DNA of 39,470 nucleotides from Ruminiclostridium sp. (GTDB lineage: Bacteria; Bacillota; Clostridia; Oscillospirales; Ruminococcaceae). Below are positions 14,296 to 23,767 of this stretch, in pieces. The stretch's first letter is position 1. Each line of letters starts with the position of its first letter. The position numbers were made by a program, and so were the translations under genes. Under the pieces are notes generated by a model. The model did not search any database. It was not told the DNA's origin and worked only from the letters and a program-made list of their open reading frames with translations. Where the stretch lies: assembly GCA_017624025.1 (NCBI GenBank), contig JAGANY010000035.1, positions 1-39,470 of the forward strand, read 5' to 3'.

Positions 14296-16625
14296 TACTC
14301 ATTAACCCCCAATCCGTAATCCGCGAGCTTATAGGAAGTGTTGTTGACCTTGATTTCCTGTGTGCCGAGGTTTACATAAATTTTTGTACCGTTGTCGAAT
14401 GTTGACTGGTACTCAGTATCACTGATTCTTTCGTAATCAGTGATATAAGAATCTGATACCTTTGCTACAATATCATTGAAGAGCTTGCAGTCATTACCTA
14501 CGTATTCGAGCCAGCCTTCGTAGTTGCTGTAGTATAATCCGTCGTAATCACAGTCTGTGAATTCGTTGGGATTCTCGTACATCATTTCATAATGAACAGG
14601 TGTACCTGTTACAAGAGAAAGGAGTCTTAACTGTTCAGCATTCGCACTCTTATTGATAGCCTTTGTAGAATAAGGAATAAGTCCGTGGAGAACCATCTGT
14701 ACGAAAGGAACATCATAATCGAAGATATCGTAGTTAGAAGAATAGAGCGGAACATCCTTGATGTAGTCGGAGTACTTAAGTAAGTACTGGTTAGCATTTT
14801 CGGACATAATCTTAAGACCGCTGTCCTGGAGCTTCTGATAGCCGTCCTGGAGAATCTTCATAGCGTCAGATCTTGTGTAGTATGCTCTTCCTTCGGAATT
14901 CTTACGGCTGAAGTCACTGTAGAGCGTGTAACTTGCCTGGTTAAGAGAAATTCCTGTTGCACCTTCTTCTTTAAAGGTAGAAGCGAGATTATCGAACACC
15001 TCTGTGAAATAATGAGGAGAAAGAATTGTCCAGCTGTCCTTTGTAAGGTGAGGAAGACCGAATGCAAGCTCAAAAGGAGTCTGAGTTGCATAGGAGTTTG
15101 TAATCTGCTTGGAAGAGTTAAGCATGAATGAGTAACCGTTACCGGATTCGTTGAATTCCATAAAGTCACAGCTGGGGAATAATTCATATCCCTGTGCAGT
15201 GATGTGGTCATAAAGGACTTTAAATTCCTTTTCGCCGCCGAGCTTTGAAGAATACTGGAACTTATCAGCAACGTTGCCTGCAATTCCTGCCTTATTGAAA
15301 TCTTCGTAAATGAACTTGATGTTTGTTACGCCCTTTTCTTCAAGCTTCTGAATGATTTCGAGAGCTTCGGAGTAGGTTGTAGCTGTTGTCTGGAGAGATA
15401 CAGGAATACCTGCAACGGAACGTTCCTTTACTGTACCGCCGAAGAGTGTAAGATAGAACGGAGCTGTGTTTGCTTCAGTCTTCTTTGTTACACCAATATC
15501 GTTGATGAGGTAATCTCTGTATGTTTCAGCAACATCAACATAAGATAAATCGCTGTCATTGATGAGATAGTAAGCAACTTCTATATCACCTGTCTTGATG
15601 CCCTTGGATTCGAATACTGTAAGAGGTTCGTTTGCACTTCCCATGAAGTACTTATCCTGTGTACGAACACCGAACTTGAACCAGCAGGTGTTAAGGTCTG
15701 TTACTGTATCCTGACCTGTAACTGCTGCACGAATCTTTGCGTATTCGTCGCCCTGAGTTGCAATAATAACGAGACCGTTATCTTCGCCTTCGCCTTCAGT
15801 AATTCTGCCGACAACAGGCATTGTAACTCTTTCGTAAACATCTTCAGCCTCTAAAAGGCTTACTGCAAGGTCTCTGCCGTAAACTGTACCTGTGTAGGTA
15901 TTAACATCACCGGCAGGAGCATTGTTGTTATAGTTGATAACCGCACCGGAACCGTCGGGAACTATCATCATACCATCGTGTGAACGGTCGGTAGCACCGA
16001 AGTTTTCAAGAACGCTTATACCTAAGAGCTGGTAACCGATATCGCCTTCAGCGTTAGTTTCGGGACGATTTTCCTTAATCTGTGCAACGGGAACCTTAGC
16101 TGTAAAGTAACCATCATTAAGCACGATTTCAAGAGGAACGATCATATCGGGTCTTAAGAACTCGAAATTGAATCTGATACCGTTTTCGATTTTTTCGAAT
16201 GTCTTTATAACATTGGAACCATGTGCTCTTAATGTTTCGGGAGACTTTGTATCAGTGTTTATTACTTCTAAGGATAAGAGAGTTGTTCTCTTGCTGAAGT
16301 ATGTATTGTTCTGTTCGGGGTCATTATTATAAGGTGCTGACCACCAGGTGTAGCCGTTTGCCTTATTCTTGATTGCGAAAACATAATCGTCTTCGTTAAA
16401 ATAAAGCTGGAGGCTGTCGTTTTCTGCCATAAGAGACATTTTAGCAAGTGCCTCTTCTTCGGTTACAAACACTGTGTATCCGTTTTCATTTGTTACTGCT
16501 TCAGCAGCAGCTTCATCGGATACGGCTGTAACCTCTCCTTCGGACCATACAGGTATCTGAGCGGCAGAAACGGCGATAAATGCTGCAAGAGCAGCAGATA
16601 ACACTTTTTTCCTTAATTTTAACAT
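14295..16625 (-). CDS. Secreted DUF5696 protein, glycoside-hydrolase-like
   Basis: A 776-aa exported protein with a signal peptide (1-29, AAFIAVSAAQIPVWSEG) and no lipobox. The N-terminal part (about 60-385) looks beta-sandwich-like, with a YTWWSAPYNN motif. A barrel-like region follows (about 390-650): NIKFIYEDFN, ELFPSCDFMEFN with Asp487, GISLNQASYTLYSDF, and LKIMSENANQYLL with Glu609. I recognise this as DUF5696, whose fold resembles glycosidases such as the GH101 type. Asp487 and Glu609 are my candidates for catalysis, not proven. Embedded among sugar permease genes, it probably binds or trims the transported glycan outside the cell. Confidence 0.78.
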   Translation of the reverse strand: MLKLRKKVLSAALAAFIAVSAAQIPVWSEGEVTAVSDEAAAEAVTNENGYTVFVTEEEALAKMSLMAENDSLQLYFNEDDYVFAIKNKANGYTWWSAPYNNDPEQNNTYFSKRTTLLSLEVINTDTKSPETLRAHGSNVIKTFEKIENGIRFNFEFLRPDMIVPLEIVLNDGYFTAKVPVAQIKENRPETNAEGDIGYQLLGISVLENFGATDRSHDGMMIVPDGSGAVINYNNNAPAGDVNTYTGTVYGRDLAVSLLEAEDVYERVTMPVVGRITEGEGEDNGLVIIATQGDEYAKIRAAVTGQDTVTDLNTCWFKFGVRTQDKYFMGSANEPLTVFESKGIKTGDIEVAYYLINDSDLSYVDVAETYRDYLINDIGVTKKTEANTAPFYLTLFGGTVKERSVAGIPVSLQTTATTYSEALEIIQKLEEKGVTNIKFIYEDFNKAGIAGNVADKFQYSSKLGGEKEFKVLYDHITAQGYELFPSCDFMEFNESGNGYSFMLNSSKQITNSYATQTPFELAFGLPHLTKDSWTILSPHYFTEVFDNLASTFKEEGATGISLNQASYTLYSDFSRKNSEGRAYYTRSDAMKILQDGYQKLQDSGLKIMSENANQYLLKYSDYIKDVPLYSSNYDIFDYDVPFVQMVLHGLIPYSTKAINKSANAEQLRLLSLVTGTPVHYEMMYENPNEFTDCDYDGLYYSNYEGWLEYVGNDCKLFNDIVAKVSDSYITDYERISDTEYQSTFDNGTKIYVNLGTQEIKVNNTSYKLADYGLGVNE

Positions 16626-16679
16626 TTTTACACCACCATTTATAAAGTTTAAGGTTTTTTGTTTCTTATCGTTTCACCG

Positions 16680-17318
16680 CTAAATACTGAATCTGTAAAG
16701 GAGCTCAGTATAGATTGCGTAACCGAATACGAATACCTGCTGGAATAATGTGAGTAATAATACTGCGAGGAAGAGGATAATTGCCATAGCAACTACTGTA
16801 AATACAATAGCTGCGAGAGTTTTAGGTAATGAATACTGGTGAACGGTCTTCATAGCAGAAATCATAAGTACAACCGACCAGGCAAGACCTAAATACTGGA
16901 AGAAGAACATAAATCCTGATTCTGTTCTTAAAAGAACGTTACTTGCTGCAATACAGATTACCTGTGTGATAAGGTAAGGTACGAGAGCGTAAGCGGATAC
17001 ACAGAAGATTCTCTTCATTGTACCTTCACCGTCAAATAACGTACAGAGTGACCAGTTACCTACTACCCATGTAAGGAAGAGGATAACGGAAGAGGAGAAA
17101 TAAGGAACAACGTTAAATACCTTAACGTATGTTTCGTTGAAAAGGAAGCCGGTAAGCTGTGCTTTTGCAACACTTATGATGAAAAATGCAATTACGATTA
17201 CCCAGGCAACTTTCATGCTGTATGCCTTTTTCCATCTTAAGTCATCGAAACCTTCGAATGGATGTCTTGCAACATAGAAAGGCCACTTCCAAGCGGGCAT
17301 ATCTAAATCAAATCTCAT
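16680..17318 (-). CDS. YIP1-family multi-pass membrane protein
   Basis: A 212-aa protein. A cytoplasmic N-terminus (WKWPFYVARHPFEGFDDLRWKK) precedes five membrane segments (about 37-55, 72-90, 110-128, 138-156 and 172-198), the YIP1 layout. The start overlaps the stop of the NHL/TPR gene (ATGA), so the two are co-translated. YIP1-domain proteins are known from eukaryotic vesicle traffic; their bacterial function is unknown. Here it is placed between a membrane-anchored propeller protein and DUF5696, suggesting a structural part of the transport complex (inference). Confidence 0.8.
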   Translation of the reverse strand: MRFDLDMPAWKWPFYVARHPFEGFDDLRWKKAYSMKVAWVIVIAFFIISVAKAQLTGFLFNETYVKVFNVVPYFSSSVILFLTWVVGNWSLCTLFDGEGTMKRIFCVSAYALVPYLITQVICIAASNVLLRTESGFMFFFQYLGLAWSVVLMISAMKTVHQYSLPKTLAAIVFTVVAMAIILFLAVLLLTLFQQVFVFGYAIYTELLYRFSI

Positions 17319-18844
17319 TTGTCCGTACCTCCTTTTTTAGCTTTTTTCTTTGCAAGGCTCTTCTTTACATAGCTCCAGATTATAAGTGCTAAAATAAGTA
17401 CTATAATTACTGTCATCATCCATGTAAAGTTAGCACGGATAAATTCAATTCTGTAGCTCTTGAATGCTCTGTTATAGCCTGCTCTTGAATTACGGTAGAA
17501 GTAATCGAGTGCTGTGCTGTAATCGCCCTGGTTAAGATAAGCGTTACCGAGACCGATATATGCGAGCCAGTAGTTCGCGTCACGGCGGAGTACTTCTTCC
17601 CAAGGACCCTTAGCTTCATCGTAAAGACCTTCGTTGAAGAGATAGATAGCGTTCTGAACGATACCGCCGAATTCTGTCTGTTTGAAGACTGTTACGCTGT
17701 TCTTACGGGAATCGAGTACATAAACCTTGCCGTTATAGGATTCAACAGCGGATACAGAAGTAAATGTACCCTTCTGTGTACCGAGACCGCCGAAGATAAA
17801 GAGGAGGTCACATTCGTTTGTGTACTGGAAAACACGACCTGTTGCAAAGTCGAGGAGGTAAATATTGCCGTCCTGGTCAATATCTACGTCACAGATTGCG
17901 TTATTATAACTCTTACCCTTATAATAACGTCCGCTTGCAAAGTCACCGTAGGTATATTCATCATAACCTAAGTTTGTGAAGATGTTTGTACCTGCGGGGT
18001 TAAGCTTCTTAATTACGTCAGTATCGGAAGTACGGCTCTCTGTTACTGTGTAGATAAAGCCTTCTTCGTCGATATCAACGTTGGAGATTTCGATAGAAAC
18101 GTTACGTCTCATAGCGATAATCTGTTCACGGGTATAAATGAGCTTCCAGAACTGCTGAGCGATAACTTCTGCAGTAGCGTTTACTCGGTTTGCACCGTAG
18201 TAACCGTTGAATGTACCGTCAGCGGAGAACTGAACCGCACCCTGTGTAATAGAGGGAACAACAACATATACGTTGAACGCACTATCAACTACAACCTTAT
18301 TGGGGTTGAATGTAACCTGTGAATCGTAAACGTCACTTGAAGGTCTTACGTATTCCATCTCGATTTCGAGATCCTCGTTGAATGCAACAACTCTTTCGTT
18401 TGCTGAGTCAGCAACGTAGATAAGAGTATGATCATCCTTATCGGTTCTTACGTAAACACCCATAGGTGAGTTGAAAGTTGTTTTCTTGATTTTACTGTCA
18501 TTTTCAGAGAATGCTTCACTATAAGTAAGTTCGCTTATAACCTTTGCATTCTTGAATTCAGAATCTGTTACGACGATTCTGTTATTCTTTGTATCTACAA
18601 TGTAGAACTTGCCCGAATCATTATGTAAGAACAAATCGTTAGGCTCCGATAATGTTCCAGCACCCATATCTGCACCGGTAATAACGTCCTCAACTACGAA
18701 ACCGTTCTGTGAGGGAATCGGATCTCCCCACCAGTCGTAGTTATATCCGATATACGGTTCGTCTGCGGAAGCATTAACTACGAGAGCTGATGCTGCGACA
18801 GCCGCTGTGCAGATAAAAGCTGTAAGCTTTTTCATAAACCGCAT
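17315..18844 (-). CDS. Membrane-anchored NHL beta-propeller and TPR protein
   Basis: The start is taken at ATG 18844 (509 aa) because AAGAAAGGA sits 6-9 nt before it; a longer frame to 18889 would overlap the upstream gene. It has a signal peptide (1-27, ending VVNASA), then NHL-like propeller repeats (about 55-390) with blades such as NDLFLHNDSGKFYIVDTKNN, IYVADSANERVVAF and VDIDQDGNIYLLDFATGRVF. TPR-like helices follow (about 396-465: NEGLYDEAKGPWEEVL, GLGNAYLNQGDYSTALDYF), then one membrane helix (474-493) and a lysine-rich cytoplasmic tail. It is thus an extracellular protein-interaction platform anchored at its C-terminus. Its role is probably assembly or sensing for the transporter (inference). 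Confidence 0.82.
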   Translation of the reverse strand: MRFMKKLTAFICTAAVAASALVVNASADEPYIGYNYDWWGDPIPSQNGFVVEDVITGADMGAGTLSEPNDLFLHNDSGKFYIVDTKNNRIVVTDSEFKNAKVISELTYSEAFSENDSKIKKTTFNSPMGVYVRTDKDDHTLIYVADSANERVVAFNEDLEIEMEYVRPSSDVYDSQVTFNPNKVVVDSAFNVYVVVPSITQGAVQFSADGTFNGYYGANRVNATAEVIAQQFWKLIYTREQIIAMRRNVSIEISNVDIDEEGFIYTVTESRTSDTDVIKKLNPAGTNIFTNLGYDEYTYGDFASGRYYKGKSYNNAICDVDIDQDGNIYLLDFATGRVFQYTNECDLLFIFGGLGTQKGTFTSVSAVESYNGKVYVLDSRKNSVTVFKQTEFGGIVQNAIYLFNEGLYDEAKGPWEEVLRRDANYWLAYIGLGNAYLNQGDYSTALDYFYRNSRAGYNRAFKSYRIEFIRANFTWMMTVIIVLILALIIWSYVKKSLAKKKAKKGGTDK

Positions 18845-18872
18845 TAAAATCATTCCTTTCTTGAAATTAAGA

Positions 18873-19730
18873 TTAATCTTTAAGACCACTGGATGCCATT
18901 GTTTCTACGACTGAACTCTGACAGAGTACGAAGAGAACCATAGGCGGTATCATAAGGATTACAACTGCCGCCGCGGCAACGCCGGCACGGGCAATACCCG
19001 AAGCTGTAATCTGCTGTAAAACAGTAGGAATTGGTTTTAATGCTTCATTATAGATAAATGAATAACCTGTGATCTGCCAAGCACCGTTGAATGCAAAGAT
19101 CATAAGCGTGAGCCATGCGGGCTTTACGTTAGGCATTACGATCTGCCAGCAGATTCTTGTATGACCTGCACCGTCAAGATGAGCGGCTTCAATCATAGCG
19201 TCCGGAATCTGACCCATAAACTGACGCATAAGGAACAGACCCATAGGAGTTGCAATGTAAGGAAGTGTAATAGCAAGATATGTATCGATAAGACCGATTG
19301 TTGCCATAACCATATACTGCATAATAAAGAGAACAGTACTTGTAAAGAGGAGGGCAATTTCGATGATCTTGTTAAGAGCAGCCTTACCGGGGAAGTTTAC
19401 CTTAGCAAGTGCGTAAGCTGCAGAAGAAGCAAATATCAACTGAGCAGCTGTTACAACGATTGCTACGAATACAGAGTTAAAGATATAACGTGAGAAAGGT
19501 ACCCACATATTTGAAGCTGTATTGATAAGATCTACGAAGTTCTGGTTCGTAGGAGACATAGCATAAAGCTTCGGAGGGAAAAGGAAGAGTTCTTCCGGGG
19601 GTTTAATGGACTGTACAACCGAAAGATAAATCGGGAACAACATGAACAGTCCAAGTAATGTTAAAAGTACAAATATAGCAATATCGCCGCCAAGGCTTCC
19701 GCCATATTTTTTTCTGGATTTTATCCTCAT
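18873..19730 (-). CDS. MalG-type sugar ABC permease, first pair
   Basis: A 285-aa protein of normal family length with six membrane helices. The EAA loop lies at 181-200 (EAAHLDGAGHTRICWQIVMP). It starts at ATG 19730 after AAAGGACGG. It partners the MalF-type permease 52 nt upstream. Unlike the second pair, it has only a short basic N-terminus (MRIKSRKKYGG). It should translocate a saccharide delivered by the large binding protein encoded upstream, if an ATPase engages the EAA loop. Confidence 0.92.
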   Translation of the reverse strand: MRIKSRKKYGGSLGGDIAIFVLLTLLGLFMLFPIYLSVVQSIKPPEELFLFPPKLYAMSPTNQNFVDLINTASNMWVPFSRYIFNSVFVAIVVTAAQLIFASSAAYALAKVNFPGKAALNKIIEIALLFTSTVLFIMQYMVMATIGLIDTYLAITLPYIATPMGLFLMRQFMGQIPDAMIEAAHLDGAGHTRICWQIVMPNVKPAWLTLMIFAFNGAWQITGYSFIYNEALKPIPTVLQQITASGIARAGVAAAAVVILMIPPMVLFVLCQSSVVETMASSGLKD

Positions 19731-19782
19731 GACTACCGTCCTTTCAGAAATTTAATATATTACTTTGAATGTCTTGATAAAA

Positions 19783-20721
19783 TTAAGTATCAAGGTACTT
19801 ACCGAGGATCTTCTTAATTCCCCAGTTTGCTACAAGCATTACTGCAAATAAAACGAAGCATATTGCAGAAGAGTAACCCATTTCGTATCTGATGGAGCCG
19901 TAGTCGAATGCGTGAGTCATAATTGTATGACCGGCATAGTCTGTTGTCGGGAAAGCAGTAAGGTATCTACCGATATCACCGGCTGTAAAGGAGCTTGTAA
20001 TCTGCATAACGGCAGCGAAGAGGAGCTGGGGTCCCATAGCGGGGATTGTTACGTAGATAAGTTCCTGTGCTCTGTTCTTGATACCTTCGATAGCACCGGC
20101 TTCGTAACGGTCACGGGGAATACCCTGGAGACCTGCACGGATAGCAAGGAAGCCTGCACCGAGAGCCATCCAAAGCTGAACTACGATAAGAACGCCCATA
20201 ATGTAGTTAGCGTCTGTGAGCCACTGGATAGCACCGTTTGTAATACCGAGGTCGATAAGATAAGCGTTTGCGATACCGTATGTATCACCGGAGAAGATTA
20301 ACTGCCAGGTTGTATAAATGTTACCTGCAAGAGTAGGAGCATAGAAAACGAATGTAAAGATTGTTTTTAATGCACCGGGAAGCTCGTTGATGAGCCAAGC
20401 AAGGATAAAGCAAAGGAAGTAGCTTAAAGGTCCTGTTACAACAGCGAAAACGAGAGTGTTTTCGATAGCTGTTAAGAAAACTTCATCCTCGAGGAAGAGT
20501 GAGTAGAAGTTGCTTAAGCCTACCCACTGAGGGAACTGTGCCATATTGAAGTTCGTAAAACCCATAGGAAGCGAAATCAATACGGGAATTATTGTAAATA
20601 TAAGAAACAGTACAAAGTAAGGAGCGATAAGTCCATATACTCCGGCGTTTCTTTTCATCTGAAGTATCGTATATCTGAATTTATTATCTTCGATATACAA
20701 TGAACGCTCATTGTTAGCCAA
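19783..20721 (-). CDS. MalF-type sugar ABC permease, first pair
   Basis: A 312-aa protein with six membrane helices and an EAA loop at 207-225 (YEAGAIEGIKNRAQELIYV). The start is a TTG at 20719-20721, placed 8 nt after AGGAGG; no in-frame ATG is nearby. It lies 37 nt after the solute-binding protein gene and before its MalG-type partner, the usual order for carbohydrate importers. Confidence 0.92.
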   Translation of the reverse strand: MANNERSLYIEDNKFRYTILQMKRNAGVYGLIAPYFVLFLIFTIIPVLISLPMGFTNFNMAQFPQWVGLSNFYSLFLEDEVFLTAIENTLVFAVVTGPLSYFLCFILAWLINELPGALKTIFTFVFYAPTLAGNIYTTWQLIFSGDTYGIANAYLIDLGITNGAIQWLTDANYIMGVLIVVQLWMALGAGFLAIRAGLQGIPRDRYEAGAIEGIKNRAQELIYVTIPAMGPQLLFAAVMQITSSFTAGDIGRYLTAFPTTDYAGHTIMTHAFDYGSIRYEMGYSSAICFVLFAVMLVANWGIKKILGKYLDT

Positions 20722-20758
20722 AACTGATTCCTCCTAAATTTTTAATTTCAGATTAGTA

Positions 20759-23728
20759 TTAATCGAATGTTGCAAGATCCTGATTCTTTCTTTCGATTTC
20801 CGAATTAATATCTCTGTTATAGGAAGAGAGAGCGTATCTCGGGTTCCATGTGTCGTTTACAACTGCACGGAAAGCGTTCTTTACGTGACGGGTTGTAGCG
20901 TAGGAAGCAGGGATAATCGGAATTTCGATAGTCTGATTCATTTGTGTTGAAATCTTTTCATATTCAGCGTTGGACCAGGGGAGCTGTGCGAGAGCGTTTA
21001 CGTTTGCTGTATCGAAACGTCCCATCTGACCCATCTGACCTTCGATTGTACGGCCGTACTGAACCTGAACATCATCGGAGGTGAACCATTTGATAAATTC
21101 CCAGGCAGCGTTTACGTCAGCACACTTATTGAAAATAACTGCACCGGCACTACCGGAGTTGGCAGCGTGAGAGATCTCACCTGTTTTGTTTCCGTTTTCA
21201 TCAAGTACGGGAGTACCGGGTACTAATGTGAAGTCCCAGAGACCCTTGATTTCGGGAGCGGAAACTGTAAGCTGGTTAAAGAAGGTGTAGTTCTGGATTA
21301 CGATAGGCATTTCACCTGTTCTGAATCTGGAGAATGCGTCGTAAGTCTGTTCAAAGTCGTAGATTGTATAGAAGTCAGTCCACTGCTTGAATGCATCTAC
21401 GATAACCTTCTGGTCATAAGTTGTCTTTGTAAGCTCTTCGTTATACATATTGTTGCCTGTCTGGAGAACGAGCATTGAGAATGTATCACCGGATTCGAAA
21501 ATAGAGCTTGAAAGGTTGGATGCGGGAGATAAGAGACCTAATGTAAGGTAAGAACGCTGTAATACAGGGATAATATCGATTAATTCTTCCCAAGTTTCAG
21601 GAACTTCCTTAACACCGAGTTCTTCGAGGATGTCTGTACGATAGAACATCATCGGGAAGGACTGGGATACGGGGAGACCATATACACCGTCTCTATAAGA
21701 ATAAAGAGTTGTTATATTTTCAGTAAATCTTGATTTAACGACATCTTCATAATCGTTAAAGGTAGAAACGTCAACAAGTAAGTCACGGGCTGCACACTGG
21801 ATCGGGAAGTCGCCGCCGAGGAAGAGGGCAACGTCAGGACCCTTACCTGCAAGAGTTGCTTCGAGGATACCGCCCTGTACGAGGTTGATAGAAATATTGA
21901 TACCGCTGTTATTCTGGTTAAAGTCGTTATCAACAAGATCCTTAACTACTGTAGCCTGGTCACGACCGAGAGAAACCCATGTGTTAATGGACTTTTCAGT
22001 AGCGTCGGAAAGCATTGTATAGTCTTCAAAGAAGGAGCCTACGAAAGCACGGAAGCCGAATGCAAAGCTTTCGAAGAAATTGCCCTTAGCTGTGCTTTCT
22101 TCTTCGTGAACAGTAAGAACTTCGATATAGTCGAGTTCAAGAGGCTGGTCACGGTAGTCTCTCATCCAAGCGGATACAGACGAAATATAGTCCTTTAATG
22201 TGCTGACCATCTGAGGAATTTCGTCCTTTTCTTCACAGCAGCGTTCAAGAATAACTGCAAGTGATTCGAGGGAAGAAGCTTCAGAACCCTGGCCAAGCTT
22301 TTCGATATTTGCCTTTTCTTCATAAAGTGTCTTTATAGCACTTTCGAAAGTAGGAATTAACTCAGGAATCTGGATATCAACGAGGTAGTCGTTGTATTCA
22401 TCAGGGTCAGGACCTGTGATCATGAGTATTCTTCTGTAGTAATAGTTAAGGGTATAAACGAGATCGTCGAGACGTCTCATAATTTCACCGATAGAACCCG
22501 GAACAACTTCCATTGTAATTGTGTGTTCGCCGGCTTCGAGGTAAAGATACATATCTTCGCCTTCGTTTGTTGTAAGATTCTGAACATACCAGTTAGGATC
22601 GTAAGGGAAGGATACGATATCCATCTGTTCGTTGGGAACTACGCCGTCGATATAGATTCTACGGTTAGAGTAGAAACCTCTCATTGTATTCTGTCTTGCC
22701 TTAAAAGCGAAGGTATAGTAACCATCAGAAGGAATTGTAAAGTTCCAGGTAACAGCCTGTGTAGCCTGGTCCCATGTACCGCTTCCGAGAGTGTTATATC
22801 TCTGCTTTGTGGGGTGAGAGGGATTTGTCTTATAGGATGTTCTGTCGTATGTAGCATAGAGAGTAGAGGAAGTTTTCTCTAAAGGTGTCTCAGCCTGAAT
22901 GAGGATTGTCTTTGACTCAATAGCGTTTTCGTTAGTGAGTGCAGGCGTTCCTTCAATTTCAACCTGTGAGGGTCTTACATACTCGGGAAGCTTTTCATAA
23001 TTCTTAAAGGTAAGGTTCTTAAGAGCAAGGTTTGTACGAATACCTTCGAGGGTAAGAGTATGTGTACCTTCTTCGAGATAGAAGATATAAGGATCATTAA
23101 AGAGACCTTCTTTATCCTTTAAAGCATAAGTTACCCATTTATCCTTTTCTTTCTGTGTAGGCTTAAGCTCGTTGTCCTTACTGTCCTTACGGATTTCGGA
23201 AGCGTCTTCCCAGTAACGGTCAAGAGTAATATCCTTACAAGCTGTAAAAGGATATTCGCCGTCAATCATAATACCTATATCTATGGTAGTACTCTTTCCT
23301 GCAATTGTATAGTAGTACATTTCAAGGTTATAGATACCTGTTTCTTCAACAGTAAAATTGTATGTAACAGTATCTCCGTTACTTGTCCATACTAAACAGT
23401 CTTCTACCTTTTCATATTCTTCAATAGCATATTCAGCACCTTCGCTGACTTCGCCTTCTGAAGCGTTGATAACTATTTCCTTCTTGGGTGCATTCTTTTC
23501 ACTGTGCCTTGTAAAATAAGCACTATAAGTGTTTTCTCTGTCACCCGTGCTCATAATGTTGGTGATTGTGGAAACTTCTTCACCTTCATTATCAGCCGCT
23601 GAAACAGCAGTTTCAGCACCGGTTGTTGTTTCTGTCGTTCCTTCCTCAGCATAAACGACAGGCTGCGAAGTCATAAGTATAGCAGCCGAAAGAATAACAG
23701 CCAGTATTCTTCTTTTTTTGTTGCCCAA
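20759..23728 (-). CDS. Very large secreted solute-binding protein with two carbohydrate-binding-like modules
   Basis: Numbered from GTG 23740 it is 993 aa; TTG 23728 (989 aa) is the better start because AAAGGTGGAG lies 6 nt before it. A signal peptide (to about 31, VVYA/EEG) has no lipobox cysteine, unusual for a Gram-positive binding protein. Two beta-sandwich modules resembling carbohydrate-binding domains follow (about 85-250 and 275-435; both share the pattern of a VTYNFTV or VTWNFTI strand, later YLEEGTHTLTLEG or YLEAGEHTITMEV). A helical linker (455-570) leads to a family 1 binding-protein domain (575-990; GPDVALFLGG, YGLPVSQSFPMMFYRTDIL, AAWEFIKWFTSDD). Ordinary members have about 420-550 aa. 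It likely captures a polymeric or wall-linked glycan. Confidence 0.87.
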   Translation of the reverse strand: MGNKKRRILAVILSAAILMTSQPVVYAEEGTTETTTGAETAVSAADNEGEEVSTITNIMSTGDRENTYSAYFTRHSEKNAPKKEIVINASEGEVSEGAEYAIEEYEKVEDCLVWTSNGDTVTYNFTVEETGIYNLEMYYYTIAGKSTTIDIGIMIDGEYPFTACKDITLDRYWEDASEIRKDSKDNELKPTQKEKDKWVTYALKDKEGLFNDPYIFYLEEGTHTLTLEGIRTNLALKNLTFKNYEKLPEYVRPSQVEIEGTPALTNENAIESKTILIQAETPLEKTSSTLYATYDRTSYKTNPSHPTKQRYNTLGSGTWDQATQAVTWNFTIPSDGYYTFAFKARQNTMRGFYSNRRIYIDGVVPNEQMDIVSFPYDPNWYVQNLTTNEGEDMYLYLEAGEHTITMEVVPGSIGEIMRRLDDLVYTLNYYYRRILMITGPDPDEYNDYLVDIQIPELIPTFESAIKTLYEEKANIEKLGQGSEASSLESLAVILERCCEEKDEIPQMVSTLKDYISSVSAWMRDYRDQPLELDYIEVLTVHEEESTAKGNFFESFAFGFRAFVGSFFEDYTMLSDATEKSINTWVSLGRDQATVVKDLVDNDFNQNNSGINISINLVQGGILEATLAGKGPDVALFLGGDFPIQCAARDLLVDVSTFNDYEDVVKSRFTENITTLYSYRDGVYGLPVSQSFPMMFYRTDILEELGVKEVPETWEELIDIIPVLQRSYLTLGLLSPASNLSSSIFESGDTFSMLVLQTGNNMYNEELTKTTYDQKVIVDAFKQWTDFYTIYDFEQTYDAFSRFRTGEMPIVIQNYTFFNQLTVSAPEIKGLWDFTLVPGTPVLDENGNKTGEISHAANSGSAGAVIFNKCADVNAAWEFIKWFTSDDVQVQYGRTIEGQMGQMGRFDTANVNALAQLPWSNAEYEKISTQMNQTIEIPIIPASYATTRHVKNAFRAVVNDTWNPRYALSSYNRDINSEIERKNQDLATFD

Positions 23729-23767
23729 AATAAGCTCCACCTTTCTGATTTGCTGATTAAAAAAGCA

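Noticed and set aside
14858-15283. Open frame of 141 codons on the minus strand
   Set aside because: It is a shadow in another frame of the DUF5696 gene, low in protein-like composition and without a ribosome binding site.
18844-18889. Longer N-terminus for the NHL/TPR protein
   Set aside because: It overlaps the upstream permease gene, and the clear AAGAAAGGA binding site points to ATG 18844.
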